Shown: positions 1-10,965, counted from the first letter of the stretch. The stretch is DNA of 64,000 nucleotides from Liopterus haemorrhoidalis (GCA_963971575.1 OZ020611.1:64699381-64763380), one strand, 5' to 3'. Program-made: numbers and translations. Notes: generated from the sequence alone by a model not told the origin.

Positions 1-950
1 TAACTTGATTGCTGCAGCATACCGAGTATGCTTATTTCTATAAATTTTCCACAAGCACCCATGCTCCCTATATAAAATCCCAAATTTACTTGTGGTGCCC
101 TGAGACCACTTTAAGTATATTTAACGTGTTTGTATCAGCGAGAACAAATTAGCTGTTCATAGCGGCCATTTTTAACACTCACTTGCACAGCTACTTGGGC
201 CAGGAAATAGGATCGTCTTCTATTGATTGACTGGCATGTACGTCTACAATCGTGTAGACGTACATGCCAGTCACTGGCATCGGCCAGTGACTGGTGCAAG
301 TTGCTGGCATCGTGTAACCGGGCCATTAGACAGTGAAGCAAGTTATTCAGTCTAGATAAAACACATAATAATTTTTGAGTATGTCAAACGTACTTAAATA
401 TCTACAGAGATATATATTTTTTGTGAAAGCCAGTTAGACTAAAATATAAGAGTTTTCCACTGTCATGTAGAGTAGATGAAGTGGGTGGGATTGAGAATAT
501 GATCGGCGTGACGCGGATATTTCCATCGTACGCAGAGCTATCATACACACACATCAACATGTCACATATGTCAGCCGAGGATGACATTGGGTCAGGTCGC
601 GGTGTAACGCACATTTCTCATCACTCCACCGACATCCTCACCCGCCACTCTCTTCCACTCATAAACATATCACTTTATGGAGCAGGAAACTTGAAATTAT
701 TTTACCCCACACTGCAGTTCATGCGTTAAGGAAAACTTTGACATTTATTATGTTCAGTTACATAAAACTTTATTAATTACTACATAATAAACTGAAGATA
801 AAATTTAACGTACGACTACAGATTCAGATAGAAATTATTATATTATTTCCTATAGTATATAAAGTCTCTCCTGGGTTTAATTTGCAGGTGTAGTAAAAGT
901 TGCACTCGGGTTATTGTGCCTCTTTTAACGTTTTCAAGTTGTGTATTCTT
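1..950. other. Non-coding DNA, no gene recognised
   Basis: I see no recognisable protein or RNA gene. The short ORFs here have no family signature. The only clear structure is the perfect hairpin at 228-273, described separately. Confidence 0.5.
228..273. repeat. Perfect 21-bp inverted repeat (hairpin)
   Basis: Arms 228-248 and 253-273 are exact reverse complements (TGACTGGCATGTACGTCTACA) around the 4-base loop ATCG. Pieces of the arm (CTGGCAT, CCAGTGACTGG) recur up to about 320, so the hairpin sits in a small cluster of related inverted words. Its role is unknown. It may be the centre of a foldback element, or a transcribed hairpin. Confidence 0.85.
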
Positions 951-951
951 G

Positions 952-1173
952 AGTCATGCGGTTTATACTGGTGGAATATACAGTCTGGTCTGGGCGGTCG
1001 GTGGTTCGAGCCTCCTTCGTTGGTGATATTATTCGGGCGAGAATAATATGTTTACATTACTCCCATTTTCACAATCATTCACCCCTCATCCAGGTGTAGG
1101 AGTTCGCCTCTTGGCATCGGCGATTAGCCTTGTTGCAGAAATAGGCCGATGTAAAATAAATAAAAAAAAAAAC
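952..1173 (+). mobile_element. Probable tRNA-derived SINE
   Basis: A B-box-like word GGTTCGAGCC lies at about 1002-1011, and an A-box-like TGGTGGAATA lies about 35 bases upstream. The body runs on for about 150 bases and ends in an A-rich tail (AAATAAATAAAAAAAAAA). This layout, tRNA-like head, unrelated body and A-rich tail, is that of a Pol III-transcribed SINE. The head does not fold into a clean cloverleaf by eye, so the tRNA of origin is not assigned. Confidence 0.5.
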
Positions 1174-1603
1174 AATGAAAAAAAGGTTGTGCATTCCAAT
1201 AACAAAATATAAAAAAAGTATTTATTATGAAAATTATTTTTAAATTAAGAAGTGTTACACAGGGCGTTAAAAGTTAACTTGGCACCATATTTACGATCTC
1301 CACGAATTGAGGTCCCTGCATAACGTTTTGACTAATTTTAGCATGATGTCTGTCAGTCTGTCTGTCCGGCTGTCTGTCTGTCCGTCTGTGTATACGTGTA
1401 GAGCAAATTCGGCTATAAGGATTTTTCTGAAACTTCATATTTAAGCTTTTGACATCAATAGCGAGTTGCTCAACTTTTGTTAAAAATCGGTTGACTAGAA
1501 ATAGGAGTTTACTCGTGTCGATTTTAAGATTTTTGCGAATATTTAGCAACAGAAAAATATTTAGATAAAAATTATGTAACAAAAGTTACTATAGCAATAA
1601 CTA

Positions 1604-2433
1604 CAGTCCATCTATTTAAGCCTGGCGGATGACCTTGGGTACGCAGTAGCAATCACTAGAAATTGGAGTGGGGACGTCAGTTGACTTCAGACTGTCTTAC
1701 TACAAGCATCAGTGAAAGTACATTCGGATGAAAAAGTATAATGGAATTTAAGACAAAATTATGCGGGCGCGTAATCCATAGTCAGTGTAAGGAGATTATT
1801 AGTAATTTATTAGACTTTATGACTAGGGAAGCTGCAGCAGGGAACGTGATTATACCTTTGAAGACTATTTTGGATCGAGTTTCAGCGTGCGCAGGTGTTT
1901 CTGCAAGGAGTTTAAGTAGAATTAACAAGGAAAAAAAAAACGCGTCTGCAGGTTAGACAAGTTAAAAGTTGTAATACAATATAACTTTAATACAAAGATG
2001 AGACACGAATTGAACAAATATTTTGAACAATAGAATCCGAAATTTCACGTTCTAAATTAACAATCATAATAAATATCTTTGTTGTAAGACGCAACAAAGC
2101 TGTTCAACAAAGTCATTTATTTTGTTTGGTAAATTTAGTTCAGTTCTTAACAGGCTTTTCATTTTCATTGTTATATTATTTATACATTATTATTTTCTAA
2201 ATTCAGGTGAATGTTCCACATTTTCGTCATCTAGAAAACAGAAAGAAAGAAGTGAACAGAAAATATGAAATATAAAAAGTAATCCATTAAATTGTGGAAA
2301 AAAATAATATTTTGATGAAAACTTGCGTCTTGTACTGTACAATCCAAGCGCTCGACCCTCTCTTTCTTTCCGAATGCGTTCTTCCTCTGCGCGAGACTGA
2401 TTCCCCACGCGCCAGTACTAAATAGATTTGCTG
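1604..2433 (+). mobile_element. TA-flanked Tc1/mariner-superfamily element, non-autonomous
   Basis: The ends are imperfect inverted repeats of about 30 bp: CAGTCCATCTATTTAAGCCTGGCG on the left and the reverse complement of CGCCAGTACTAAATAGATTTGCTG on the right. TA lies on both sides (1602-1603 and 2434-2435). Removing the element rejoins the repeat-family sequence seen intact at 58480-58520, which gives an empty-site comparison within this window. The element carries only a short helix-turn-helix ORF (1741-1956), so it cannot move by itself. Confidence 0.85.
1741..1956 (+). pseudogene. Transposase N-terminal helix-turn-helix fragment
   Basis: A 71-codon ORF lies inside the TA-flanked element. 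Residues 35-65 (about NVIIPLKTILDRVSACAGVS) followed by ARSLSRINKE look like the DNA-binding helix-turn-helix found at the N terminus of some insect DDE transposases, where a comparable segment ends in a short basic run. No catalytic DDE region follows before the element ends at 2433. It is either a deletion relic of a full transposase or a protein reduced to DNA binding. The family is assigned from pattern only. Confidence 0.5.
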
Positions 2434-2639
2434 TAACAACTTTTATTTGAGACATTTTGTTGATAAATCGAAAAAAATTTGAATTTTTTGTTCGAAAGTA
2501 TTTTTTCATACTTATATATATCTCTGTTAGAAAATATTAGACCAAGTTATTTCTACTCTGCTGTTAGAATGTATTTTATGCAAGTACTTTGTGATGGCAG
2601 TAAGTCCTGTGGTGGCCACAGCTGATTTTTTTTTTTATA

Positions 2640-3220
2640 ATTTGTTTTAAAAATTATATAAGGCAGATATTGCATAATTTATAAAGTAAAGCAGTATATT
2701 ATACCTACATAAAATATAGAAATATAGTCAGCTATAAAATATCAATTTTGATCAAGACTAAATCAATAGTAAATATCTAAATTATTTTAAAATGTTTGTG
2801 CTTAAAATTAAATAAAGACAGCCTATTGTGGCTTTTTTCCATGGGGATCCAAAGAAATAGCATTTAAACTGTAGGTTTCCGCAGATGCAAGAAGGTTGAA
2901 GACCACTGCATTAAGGCAACAGATATCCCAGTTATTCACAATAATAATATTTTAAATGGAACACTCTGTTTATTTGTGGATATTCTGGAATAATAATGAA
3001 TTGTAAATAAAATAATTTTTATTCAGTATAGTCCAAAAATTGTAAATTGAAGGATTATTTAAATTTAATATAATGTATTATAATAAGATCAAGATTTGTA
3101 TGACATATATTAAAGCATGCAACTGAACCGTGACCTTAACAAAACATGTATGCCGAATTTTTGCTTTTAAGATATGTCTGTTTAGACGCACCCTAAACTT
3201 ATCGTAATACAAAGAGACAT
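2640..3220. other. AT-rich non-coding DNA with a hAT-like end at 2880-2908
   Basis: No gene is seen. The sequence GATGCAAGAAGGTTGAAGACCACTG ending at 2908 reads on the minus strand as CAGTGGTCTTCAACC, the form of a hAT terminal repeat. I found no partner end or matching 8-bp target duplication, so only one end of an old element is supported. Confidence 0.35.
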
Positions 3221-3224
3221 ACAG

Positions 3225-3372
3225 TAGTACCTCAACAGTAGCGGTAAAATTTTCCGGCCCTGAAAAATTGGAATTAATTAGCTCCATACGGCCCCATTGA
3301 GCCAAGAATCGGTCATAGTGGGACCAGCCCACGGGATATTACTCGGTATCCCGGTAGGCTAGTCCGCCACTG
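3225..3372 (-). mobile_element. hAT-like terminus, CAGTGGCGGACT family
   Basis: Read on the minus strand from 3372, the sequence begins CAGTGGCGGACTAGCC and runs to CCGGGATACCGAG. A related start, CAGTAGCAGACTGGGC then CGGGACACCGGGAG, occurs on the plus strand at 24354. The repeated CAGTRGC.GACT start suggests termini of one hAT-type family. The other end was not found. Confidence 0.4.
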
Positions 3373-3651
3373 TACCTCCACTTACGAACTTAATTTATTA
3401 TTGACCGCGATTCGTATCTTAGAAAGAATATATTTCGAAATCCAATTTTCCATTATATCCTATAGGAAATCAATTAATCCGTTCCCAGATTCAAAAACTA
3501 AAAACAATAAAAATTCAAAAAATAAAAAAATCTATTTTTAGCTATATGAAGAAAATGTCAAGAAATTAAGAAGTGAGAAGGAATATTTTTACTGAAGCCT
3601 GTTTTACATAAATTTTTAACTGTTTTCCCTAGTAAAAGAAGCAGGCTATTT

Positions 3652-3979
3652 CTACAGACATCAAATCGAAAACTCCTGAACCACAAAACCAGACGCAAGA
3701 AAATAGTTTTCCTTTTTAAAATTTAATGGAAAATGATTGAAACTAATCATATAAAATCAACGATATCATAAATAAAAATTAATATGTAATGGTATAAAAA
3801 ATACATACTTATAGTGATAAATATGTATATTTTATACCATTATATATTAATTTTTGTTCATGAAATCTTTGGTCTTCATGATTAGCATGAAAATCATCTT
3901 CCATTAATTTGAAAAAACAAAAAACAACTTTGTTGTGGATGGTTTTGTGGTTCAAGAGTTTTCAATTTGTTGCCTGTAG
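3652..3979. mobile_element. Foldback (near-palindromic) element, about 328 bp
   Basis: The left arm 3652-3812 and right arm 3817-3979 are imperfect reverse complements around a 4-base loop (AGTG). Matching blocks from outside in are CTACAG..AACAAATTGAAAACTC on one arm against CTACAGACATCAAATCGAAAACTC on the other, then TGAACCACAAAACCA, AATTAATGG, and finally AAAAATTAATAT.TAATGGTATAAAA at the centre. Weaker similarity continues about 25 bp further out on each side. This is the architecture of a foldback MITE. I did not resolve a target duplication. Confidence 0.75.
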
Positions 3980-3984
3980 TTTGT

Positions 3985-5445
3985 ATGCCTGTGTTTCTCC
4001 GGTACTGACAAACAGATAAACAAATTACTGAATTGTTTCATCTTATTTTGACATGGTCATTGTTTTAAAGTTATACAGCGGCGCGTGATTTATAAAAACC
4101 CTATATGTATATAAAGTATTACATGCTTGTAACGAATAAGTGCCATGAGCCACAAATGGTAGGTTTATTAGGTCAGTTTTTTCAGGGCAATATTATTTAT
4201 TAAGTTTGAAAGGGCACAATAACACCCAAAACAGTTCATAGATCCATTTGAAGACCAAAGAAGAAATGGAGAGACGATCTATCAATAAATGCTGAACCAG
4301 TGTTGATGAGAGCATCCAGTGATCGTCTTACTAGCAAAGAGTAGTGGAGACGTAAATCCAAAGATGGGTAAATGATGGCGATTTTCGTTGTTTTGCATTA
4401 CAATATATTATTCAACTTACGATTAAATAAACTAACGACGAATCCCGTGTAATAAATCTCCGTTATACGTCGAAAACCTATATTTTATATTTTAAATTTT
4501 TAGTTTTTAACTTTCAGCTACACAAAGAAACAAAACACTTTGAGATAGAAATATCTATATCTATTCCCAAATCAAATATTACATATGACATTTGTATTTG
4601 TTATGACTAAAATGTGAAATTGTTCCGAAACCGACCAACCTTTTTTATTAAATTTCCCAGACTAAACGATTTCTTAGTTTTTCTTTGTTGTGTTGAAATT
4701 CATATATATTTTTATTATATATTTTAATGCCCACTATTGTTTCATTCACTGTTTCATAATATAAAATATTCTCCTGTCAAAGAAATATTATTTTCTATCC
4801 CAGACCTTAATAAAAAAACAAAGCGTTTTAAAATGGAAGACCTACAAAATACAGAAAAGAAAAAAACTGAAACGCTTCGTAATGCTTTAATTCTATAGAC
4901 CATCTAACAAACGCAAGCACGTAGACGCGTGAAGGAAAAATGGCAGACTTATATTGTAGGTTTCCAAAAGCAACAACAGATATAAAATGCCTATTATTTT
5001 TTATTGAGAGCTTTGAGAGAACTGGTAGAGTGCCGCCTAGCATCATTTGTTGTTAACAGTTACTCTCGTCTCGTCGAATATAATGTGTGTGGCTTATATG
5101 CGCTGGACGGGTGTCAAGCAAAGGGCGCGATAATGCACTTCTCGCATCGATTCCACATTTTATGTTTCTAAAAATCTCGTAAACTCAACCGTTTGACGCC
5201 GTTATGTACGATAACGTGGAACAACATTTATCTTGCTAATGACAAATTCTGGTATAAATATTTTATGATCGACATTTAAGGTAGTAAAATGATGGTAATA
5301 TAGAGATTTAATTGCTAAAATAACTATGATATAGCAGTATAGAATAAGCACTATAGATAAGGGATAAGAGAATTTTTGTGTTTGTACTATATCTAAACAA
5401 AAACATTGAAGAAAATGTTTACATTGTATTTTATTTGTTGCTTTG
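3985..5445. other. AT-rich non-coding DNA
   Basis: No RNA or protein gene is recognised on either strand. Short ORFs, such as the one on the minus strand at 4828-5046, lack any family motif. Confidence 0.45.
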
Positions 5446-5447
5446 TC

Positions 5448-5790
5448 TTGCTATCTGCAAATCTACATAGTTCTTCCTCTTTTTTAGACATAAGTGTTCT
5501 AGTTTTGGACATAATCCTCCCCTTTTCTTCACAATTCTTCCCTGATATGAGTCAATGTGTACCTATTGCTTTCAGCGACTAGCCTGATGTTCTTTGACTA
5601 TCGCTTTGATGGGTGACCTATACTTTTTTTTAACTTCTCGGTGTCCAATGGTTAATATGTGAGACCATCTATCCATCTGCCTAATGATGTGGTTCAAGTC
5701 TAATTAAATTCAGCTGTCCTTTCCACTGCATCAGTAAGTTCAGTTTTTGCTCTTATTGTTTCATATTTCCCTCTCTCATTTCGTTAACTT
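5448..5790 (-). pseudogene. RTE-like LINE ORF, C-terminal remnant
   Basis: Read on the minus strand with frame changes, this gives pieces typical of the region after the reverse transcriptase in RTE-type LINEs: a TDAVERTAE-like stretch, then WAGHI.RQMDRW-like residues, then GHPSKRW..NIRLVAESNR. In the family this is the (R)WAGH(V)xR...GRPPxRWxDDI motif. It is several mutations away from coding and contains stops. No polymerase motifs survive next to it. Confidence 0.65.
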
Positions 5791-6175
5791 TAGTCCCAAT
5801 ATCCTCCTCTCCTTGACCTGAAAATCTACGATTATCATCAAGAATCTACCGTATCTTCCGGCTATATATTATTAGTAATACAGAACTTTACACCCACAGA
5901 AAAGGATCTGCACCTGACACATTGGCATGGAAGTAACTCTGCGTAATTGTTATGGATTGCGCACATCTTAAGGATTTGCTGCATTGTACACAAAAGCATT
6001 GATTTGAAAATACTGTGGCAATGAGAAAATTCTACTATTGGCTGTAAATATATTGCTGCACATAATTAAACAAAATAAAACAAAATTGTTCGTAGGAAAC
6101 GGAGAAGCTTCAGCGTGGAAAAAAGCTAGCTTAATAATGAAGATATAGTTATTATGCATATGATGCGTATTTATT

Positions 6176-6291
6176 TATTTCTTTATTAATGTAGGTTAAC
6201 CAACAGAACCATCCTAATAGATGGTTCCAATTACAGGTTAACACAAATAATACAGAATATAAACAGTACAAAAATATAGGTACATATACAT
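6176..6291 (-). mobile_element. LINE 3' end, separated from its body by the Tc1 element
   Basis: On the minus strand this is the tail of the LINE whose body lies at 7942-9346. It contains a perfect 8-bp hairpin (GAACCATC at 6206-6213 with GATGGTTC at 6220-6227) followed by AATAAAGAAATAAATAAATA. A 3' hairpin followed by a simple-repeat tail is common in LINEs of the CR1/Jockey group. The Tc1 element at 6293-7939 sits between this tail and the coding region. Confidence 0.7.
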
Positions 6292-6292
6292 A

Positions 6293-7939
6293 CAGTTACG
6301 GTCAAAATAATAAATACACCTAATATAGTAACCTTATTATTTGTAGTTCGATCACTAAATAAATTCATATTTTTATTTTAACTGGCATAACCAATAAAGC
6401 ACTTTATGAGCTATTAAATCCATAATATTTATCAAGAAATATTATTTGATCATAGAAATATTTTGATTTTTGTGAAAACACTGCCTGACATGGTTGGTCA
6501 AAATAATAAATACATTTCCTAAAACTCATAAAAATAATTTGATAACGGAGTTAAGACAGGTTCATACAAGTGCATAATGTATTTATAAGTATATGTTTTA
6601 CAAAAAAAAAAATATTTAGTTTTGTTCAAACTATTGCAAAGATGGGTAAGAATAAGCATTGTGGTAGTGAAATGAGCAACAATTAAAAAATTAAAAATGA
6701 TGGCAATTCTTTTAGAAGATTTGCTAATATTATGGGTCGCTCTTTGGGAATGGTACAAAATGTCATCAGTCACTCATTTAAAGAAGAAACCCGGGGTAGA
6801 CCATACAAAACTTTAAAGAACGAAGATAGACGCTTGGTAAAGGAAGTGAAAAAAAATCATTTCATGTCATCAACTAATTTACTAACCGAACTACAACCGA
6901 ATATTTGTGCACGCACCATTAAAAGGAGGTTGGTAGAGCATAATTTAAGATCATGTTCGCCTAGAAAAGTACCATTATTAAAACCAAGACACTTACAAGC
7001 CCGTAAGGAATATGCTCAAGAACACATTTATTGGTATGGCGCAGAAGGTATTAAAAAATGGAGAAATATTTCGTTTAGTGACGAAAGTAAATTTATATTG
7101 TTTGGAAATGATGGGAAAAATTTTGTTAGGCGTCCTCCAAACCAGGTGTTTAACCCTAAGTACGCGAAAAAAAAACGTTTAACATGGAGGAGGTAAGATT
7201 TTAGTTTGGAGTTGTTTTTCTTGATATGGTATAGGTCCCTTATTTCGCATAGATAAGATAATGACGAAAGAAATTTACATCCTAATTTTGAAAACTATTA
7301 TGCTACCCTATGCGGAATGGAATATGTCAGTAATATGTATCTACCACCAAGATAATGACTCTAAACACACGGCTCGTGCAACAAAAACATGGTTCCAGAA
7401 AAATAATTTTCAAATTTTACCTTGGCCTGCTCAATTACCCGATTTAAATCCAACAGAAAATTTTTGGAAACTAGTAAAGGATGGGGTTGAGCAGGAAAAA
7501 CCAAGGAACAAAAATGCATTATGGACTGCTGTTCAAGAAGCTTGGTACAGCATTCCTGTAGAGAGCTGTCAACGGCTCATTGAGTCGATACCCAAACGAT
7601 GTCGAGCCGTTTTGGCAAATAAAAGGCATGCTATTGATTGCCAAGATTATAAAAATTAGTATTATGTAATTAGTAACAGTAAAATGAATAATAAATTTTA
7701 TATTTGACTAAATTTTCTCGATTGTATTTATTATTTTGACCAACCGTTTCAGGTAGTGTTTTCACAAATATCAAAATATTTCTATCACCATATAATATTT
7801 CTTGATAAATTATGGTTTTAATACATCATAAAGTGCTTTATTGGTTATGCCTGTTAGAATAAAAATATAAAATTATTTAGTGTTCCAACTACAAATAATA
7901 AGGTTGGTGTATTAGGTATATTTATTTTGACCGTTACTG
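6293..7939 (+). mobile_element. Tc1-type transposon with IR/DR termini
   Basis: The element is flanked by TA (6291-6292 and 7940-7941). Inverted repeats of about 220 bp (6293-6513 and 7722-7939) begin CAGTTACGGTCAAAATAA on the left and CAGTAACGGTCAAAATAA on the right. Each carries the word GGTCAAAATAATAAATAC or a close variant twice, at its outer and inner edge (left 6300 and 6496; right 7724-7741 and near 7916-7932). That is the IR/DR layout known from Sleeping Beauty-like Tc1 elements. The internal transposase gene is disabled. The insertion lies inside a minus-strand LINE. Confidence 0.92.
6642..7659 (+). pseudogene. Tc1 (DD34E) transposase, inactivated
   Basis: The likely start is ATG 6642 (MGKNKHCGSEMSNN), followed by an in-frame TAA at codon 15. 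The frame then stays open through the paired helix-turn-helix region (around GRPYKTLKNEDRRL) and the first catalytic Asp in FSDESKF. A frameshift lies near 7190 and a TGA near 7226. In the new frame the second Asp is in HQDND and the Glu in LNPTENFW, with 34 residues between them as in Tc1 family enzymes, followed by the usual VESCQRLIESIPKRC tail. All three catalytic residues are still encoded. The lesions are one stop, one frameshift and a second stop, so the inactivation looks fairly recent. Confidence 0.9.
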
Positions 7940-7941
7940 TA

Positions 7942-9346
7942 TATGCAGTAATTACATAAAAAAAAATGTACAAATAAATTGACTAAATTATCTGGACAAT
8001 GTTTTTTAAAATAATGTAGTGAACAGGAAACAATATCCAGATCTTGGTTGACTCTATTAAAAGAAGTTGATATTCTAGCAATTGGAGAATTTATGCCGAG
8101 ATTACTTTTGTATCGACGGTTGTGCAACAGCATACGGTTTCTCAAAACATAGGGATAACAATTAAATTCAAAGTAGGGAAATAAATTGATGGGATCTAGT
8201 TTATTATTTAAAATTCTATAAAAAAAAGCTAGATCATGGATAGTTCTTCTGTCACGCAGACTTTGCATCTTGTAGAATTTTAAATTTTCATCGTATGAGC
8301 GGAAATGCAAGTGTCTGTTAAACCTATAGTTTAATTTATCAATAAATTTCTCTTGAACTTTTTCAATTTGGTTAATATATATGTATATGTTATATCAAGG
8401 ATTCCAAATCGCTGTGGCATATTCTAGTGTGCTTCTCACTAAACTATTGAATAGGAAAATAAGCACCCGATGATTGGAAAAACTCGCTTGTGACTCAAAT
8501 AAAGCCCAAGTTCCTGAGAGATTTCTTGACAATAAAGTGGACGTGTTGATCAAAAGTTAATTTAGTATCTAAGATGATTCCAAAGTCATTAACTTCTGAT
8601 ACCTGTTGCAGAGACAAACCGTTTAAAGTGAAGTTGTGTTTGAGGGGATTAATGATTCTTGTGAAAGTCATTACCTTGCACATTGTTGGATTCAGTGTTA
8701 GTTTGTTAATAATACAGTAGTCAAAAAGCCTGATCAAGTCATCTTGGAGTTCTAAACAATGTTCAATCTTGGTCATACATTTAAATAACTTTAATTCGTC
8801 AGCATATAATAGATGTTTCGAATATTTAAAACATGTACCGATGTCACTAATAAATATGGAAAATAACAGAGGCCCTAAATGGGAGCCCTGTGGTACACCT
8901 GATGTGACATGAACTGTGGGAGACGAAATTATTTACAGCAACAAATTGAGTGCGATTGAAAATGTATGACTCAATCCACCGCAACAGATCGCCACTTATT
9001 CCAAACTTCTCTAGTATGAGTAGTAATGTTGGATGATGAACTTTGTCAAATGCCTTAAAGAAATCAGTGTATACTGTAGTGACCTGTTGCCGAAGATCAA
9101 CAGACTCACTTAAATATTGAACAAAAGGCACCATATTAGTCAATACCGATCTACCATTGAAAAATGTGCGCTGCACACAGGGAATAGATTGTTGAATCAT
9201 AAAAAATATGTTTTCAACTACACAGGCTTCAAAGATTTTTGCAAATATTGACAATAAAGAAATAGGTCTGTAGTTTTCAACGTTGTATTTGGAACCATTT
9301 TTAAATACGGGAGTTATATGAGCAACTTTCCATACGTTCGGAAAAA
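7942..9346 (-). pseudogene. LINE (Jockey/CR1-like) reverse transcriptase, 5'-truncated
   Basis: The minus strand from 9346 reads in order: HITPVFKNGSK, NYRPISLLSIFAKIFE (fingers), VTTVYTDFFKAFDKVHH (motif A with the catalytic Asp), then GVPQGSHLGPLLFSIFISDI, then the active-site motif as YADE instead of YADD. After that come the thumb (KLTLNPTMCKVMTF, NDFGIILDTKLTFDQH) and a C-terminal tail with RNRMLLHNRRYKSN. Several frameshifts split it into the blocks 8847-9254, 8495-8776 and 7942-8310. It has no endonuclease domain, so it is 5'-truncated. The last codons and 3' end continue at 6176-6291, beyond the Tc1 insertion. Confidence 0.85.
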
Positions 9347-9479
9347 CATCTTATACACCGTATTGTTGCATATAGTTTTGCTCTTTGAATTCTGTCAGCT
9401 GTGTTGACTCTTGGCTTTGCTTATACAAATCTTTCAGCCTATTCCATTATATATAAGGTCTCTCCATTGAATCTTCTTG

Positions 9480-9617
9480 GTAACGTTACGTTATCGTATA
9501 ACAAAATTAGATCTTTAGTGAGCAAATCTGACAACTTTCTTCGAATGCTCTCTTTTATTCGTTTTAATGTTGTACAATATTTTTCCGCGTTTATTGTTGA
9601 TTCAAACTCCTTGAAAT
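9480..9617 (-). pseudogene. mariner transposase fragment
   Basis: The minus strand reads NAEKYCTTLKRIKESIRRK..DLLTKDLILLYDNVTL. In mariner transposases this segment (YCxTLxRLKxAIRxKR, then VVLLHDNARPH) leads into the second catalytic Asp. Here HDNA has become YDNV, keeping the Asp. The rest of the enzyme is unrecognisable on both sides. Confidence 0.6.
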
Positions 9618-9626
9618 AAACAAGAA

Positions 9627-10140
9627 TTATATCTTCTGCATCTCATAACCAAGTAGTTGTAATTTCGCAAGAGTTGTATCAAACATTTGTGAATTGCGGA
9701 GGAGAGAATATATTTTGCACATACAAAATAAATTGTACTTTCGGATATCTGGTAAGTGACCATGTTTCAAGCTGCATTTCCATATAAACTGGAGACTGGT
9801 CTTCAGCAAACTACGCATATCAGGAATTTTCATACGTACCAAGTCATGATGAGAGACTAGTGCGTCCGCAGACTTTTAATTTTCCATCTCCATAGCGAAC
9901 TGTTTGTTTATTTTCCTACTTGCAACTGAACAATAATTCACGTAATTGCGATTTATTCCCTAAGATATTCAGTAAATCAAAATTTCCCAACATTAAATTC
10001 ACTGAATTAAGGTATGCGTAACGCATCCTTTAGATTGTATTCAGTGAGGAGTTAAAAGATGTTAACATCTACCACAATACTGAGCAGAAATTACAGATTT
10101 TCAAAATAGCACTTTTGAATGTGCGTTGTATAACAATAAA
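9627..10140. other. Non-coding DNA with one unassigned minus-strand ORF
   Basis: A 71-codon ORF on the minus strand at 9627-9842 contains KTSLQFIWKCSLKHGHLPDIRK. I do not recognise it and see no start context, intron signals or repeats. It may be an exon relic or chance. Confidence 0.3.
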
Positions 10141-10164
10141 ATTCTAAGAGCTCCCCCACCAACT

Positions 10165-10435
10165 GCAGCGAGAGCAAAACACCGTATACTTCATCTGGGT
10201 ACCATCACATGTCGAGATAAATGGAAATGAAGCGGCGGACCAAAAAGCAAGAGAAGGCACGAATTCAACCTACTCTGAAGAGCATCTCAAAAGTCTCGCC
10301 TATGACTGGAATAATTATGCAAAAAAGCAAATAATGGAACAGTGGGAAATAGAGTGGCAGCGCACATCCGAAAACAAATTAAGATTGACCTCTCTTGAAC
10401 ACTCGATTGAACACTATTAAACGGTGGAAAATACC
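10165..10435 (+). pseudogene. RNase H domain of a LINE ORF2, fragment
   Basis: The plus strand reads VYFIWVPSHVEINGNEAADQKAREGT and then a WNNYAKKQIMEQWEIEW stretch. WVPSHVxxxGNExAD is the C-terminal motif of the RNase H domain found in I, R1 and related LINE clades. Immediately downstream the frame degenerates near KRWKIPGC, and similarity resumes at 10966. The roughly 520 bp of AT-rich DNA between may be an insertion into one LINE. Confidence 0.75.
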
Positions 10436-10965
10436 AGGATGTAGGAAAGCACAAATACTTTTTATACAAAATTTCTTTTATTGTCTTTGATATAAATATA
10501 TTACATTGTGTGTAGAACATGTACAATAGTGATAGCTTATGCTTCTAGTATTTACCTTATACTATTTACATAAATCTTGTTTTTATATTTAGCAATATTT
10601 AATTTTTTACAATGAATGCTGGATTTTACAGAAAAAATAAATTGTAAAATAAAAAATCTGTACTGATTTGATTAAATAAGGTGAAAAAAATTGGTAAATA
10701 TTAACATTATTTAGGTAATTTGTTTCAACAATTAATTTATATTAAATGTATATTTATTACAGTTACAATAGTATATTTTTTATACGTTTGTGTTTATATT
10801 TTTTATAACTTAGCGAGTTTATAGTATAGTTACCTATGTTCTGTATTAAAGGGTTTGAGTGCTGTAAACATACATTGAAGAATTTAACTACGATTTTGTG
10901 GATATAATCTTTAACATAAATCATGTCTGTTTCGCGGTGAATCATAGTTATTAATTTGCATCTGG

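Larger units (their letters stand above)
1326..2625 (+). mobile_element. CTGT/CCGT-tract repeat family, copy 1 (split)
   Basis: This copy matches sequence at 46576-47085 and 57911-58678. The shared order is TTTTGAC, GCATGATGTCTGTC, a short CTGT/CCGT tract, GTGTA(C/T)ACGTG.AGAGCAAATTCG, a block ending GATTTTTGCGAATATTT, TAACTTTTATTTGAGA, CTCTGTTAGAAAATAT, and finally TACTTT.TGATGGC. Here it is interrupted at about 1602 by the 830-bp DNA transposon at 1604-2433 and resumes at 2436. No protein is encoded. The ORFs on the minus strand simply read the tetranucleotide tract. Confidence 0.8.
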
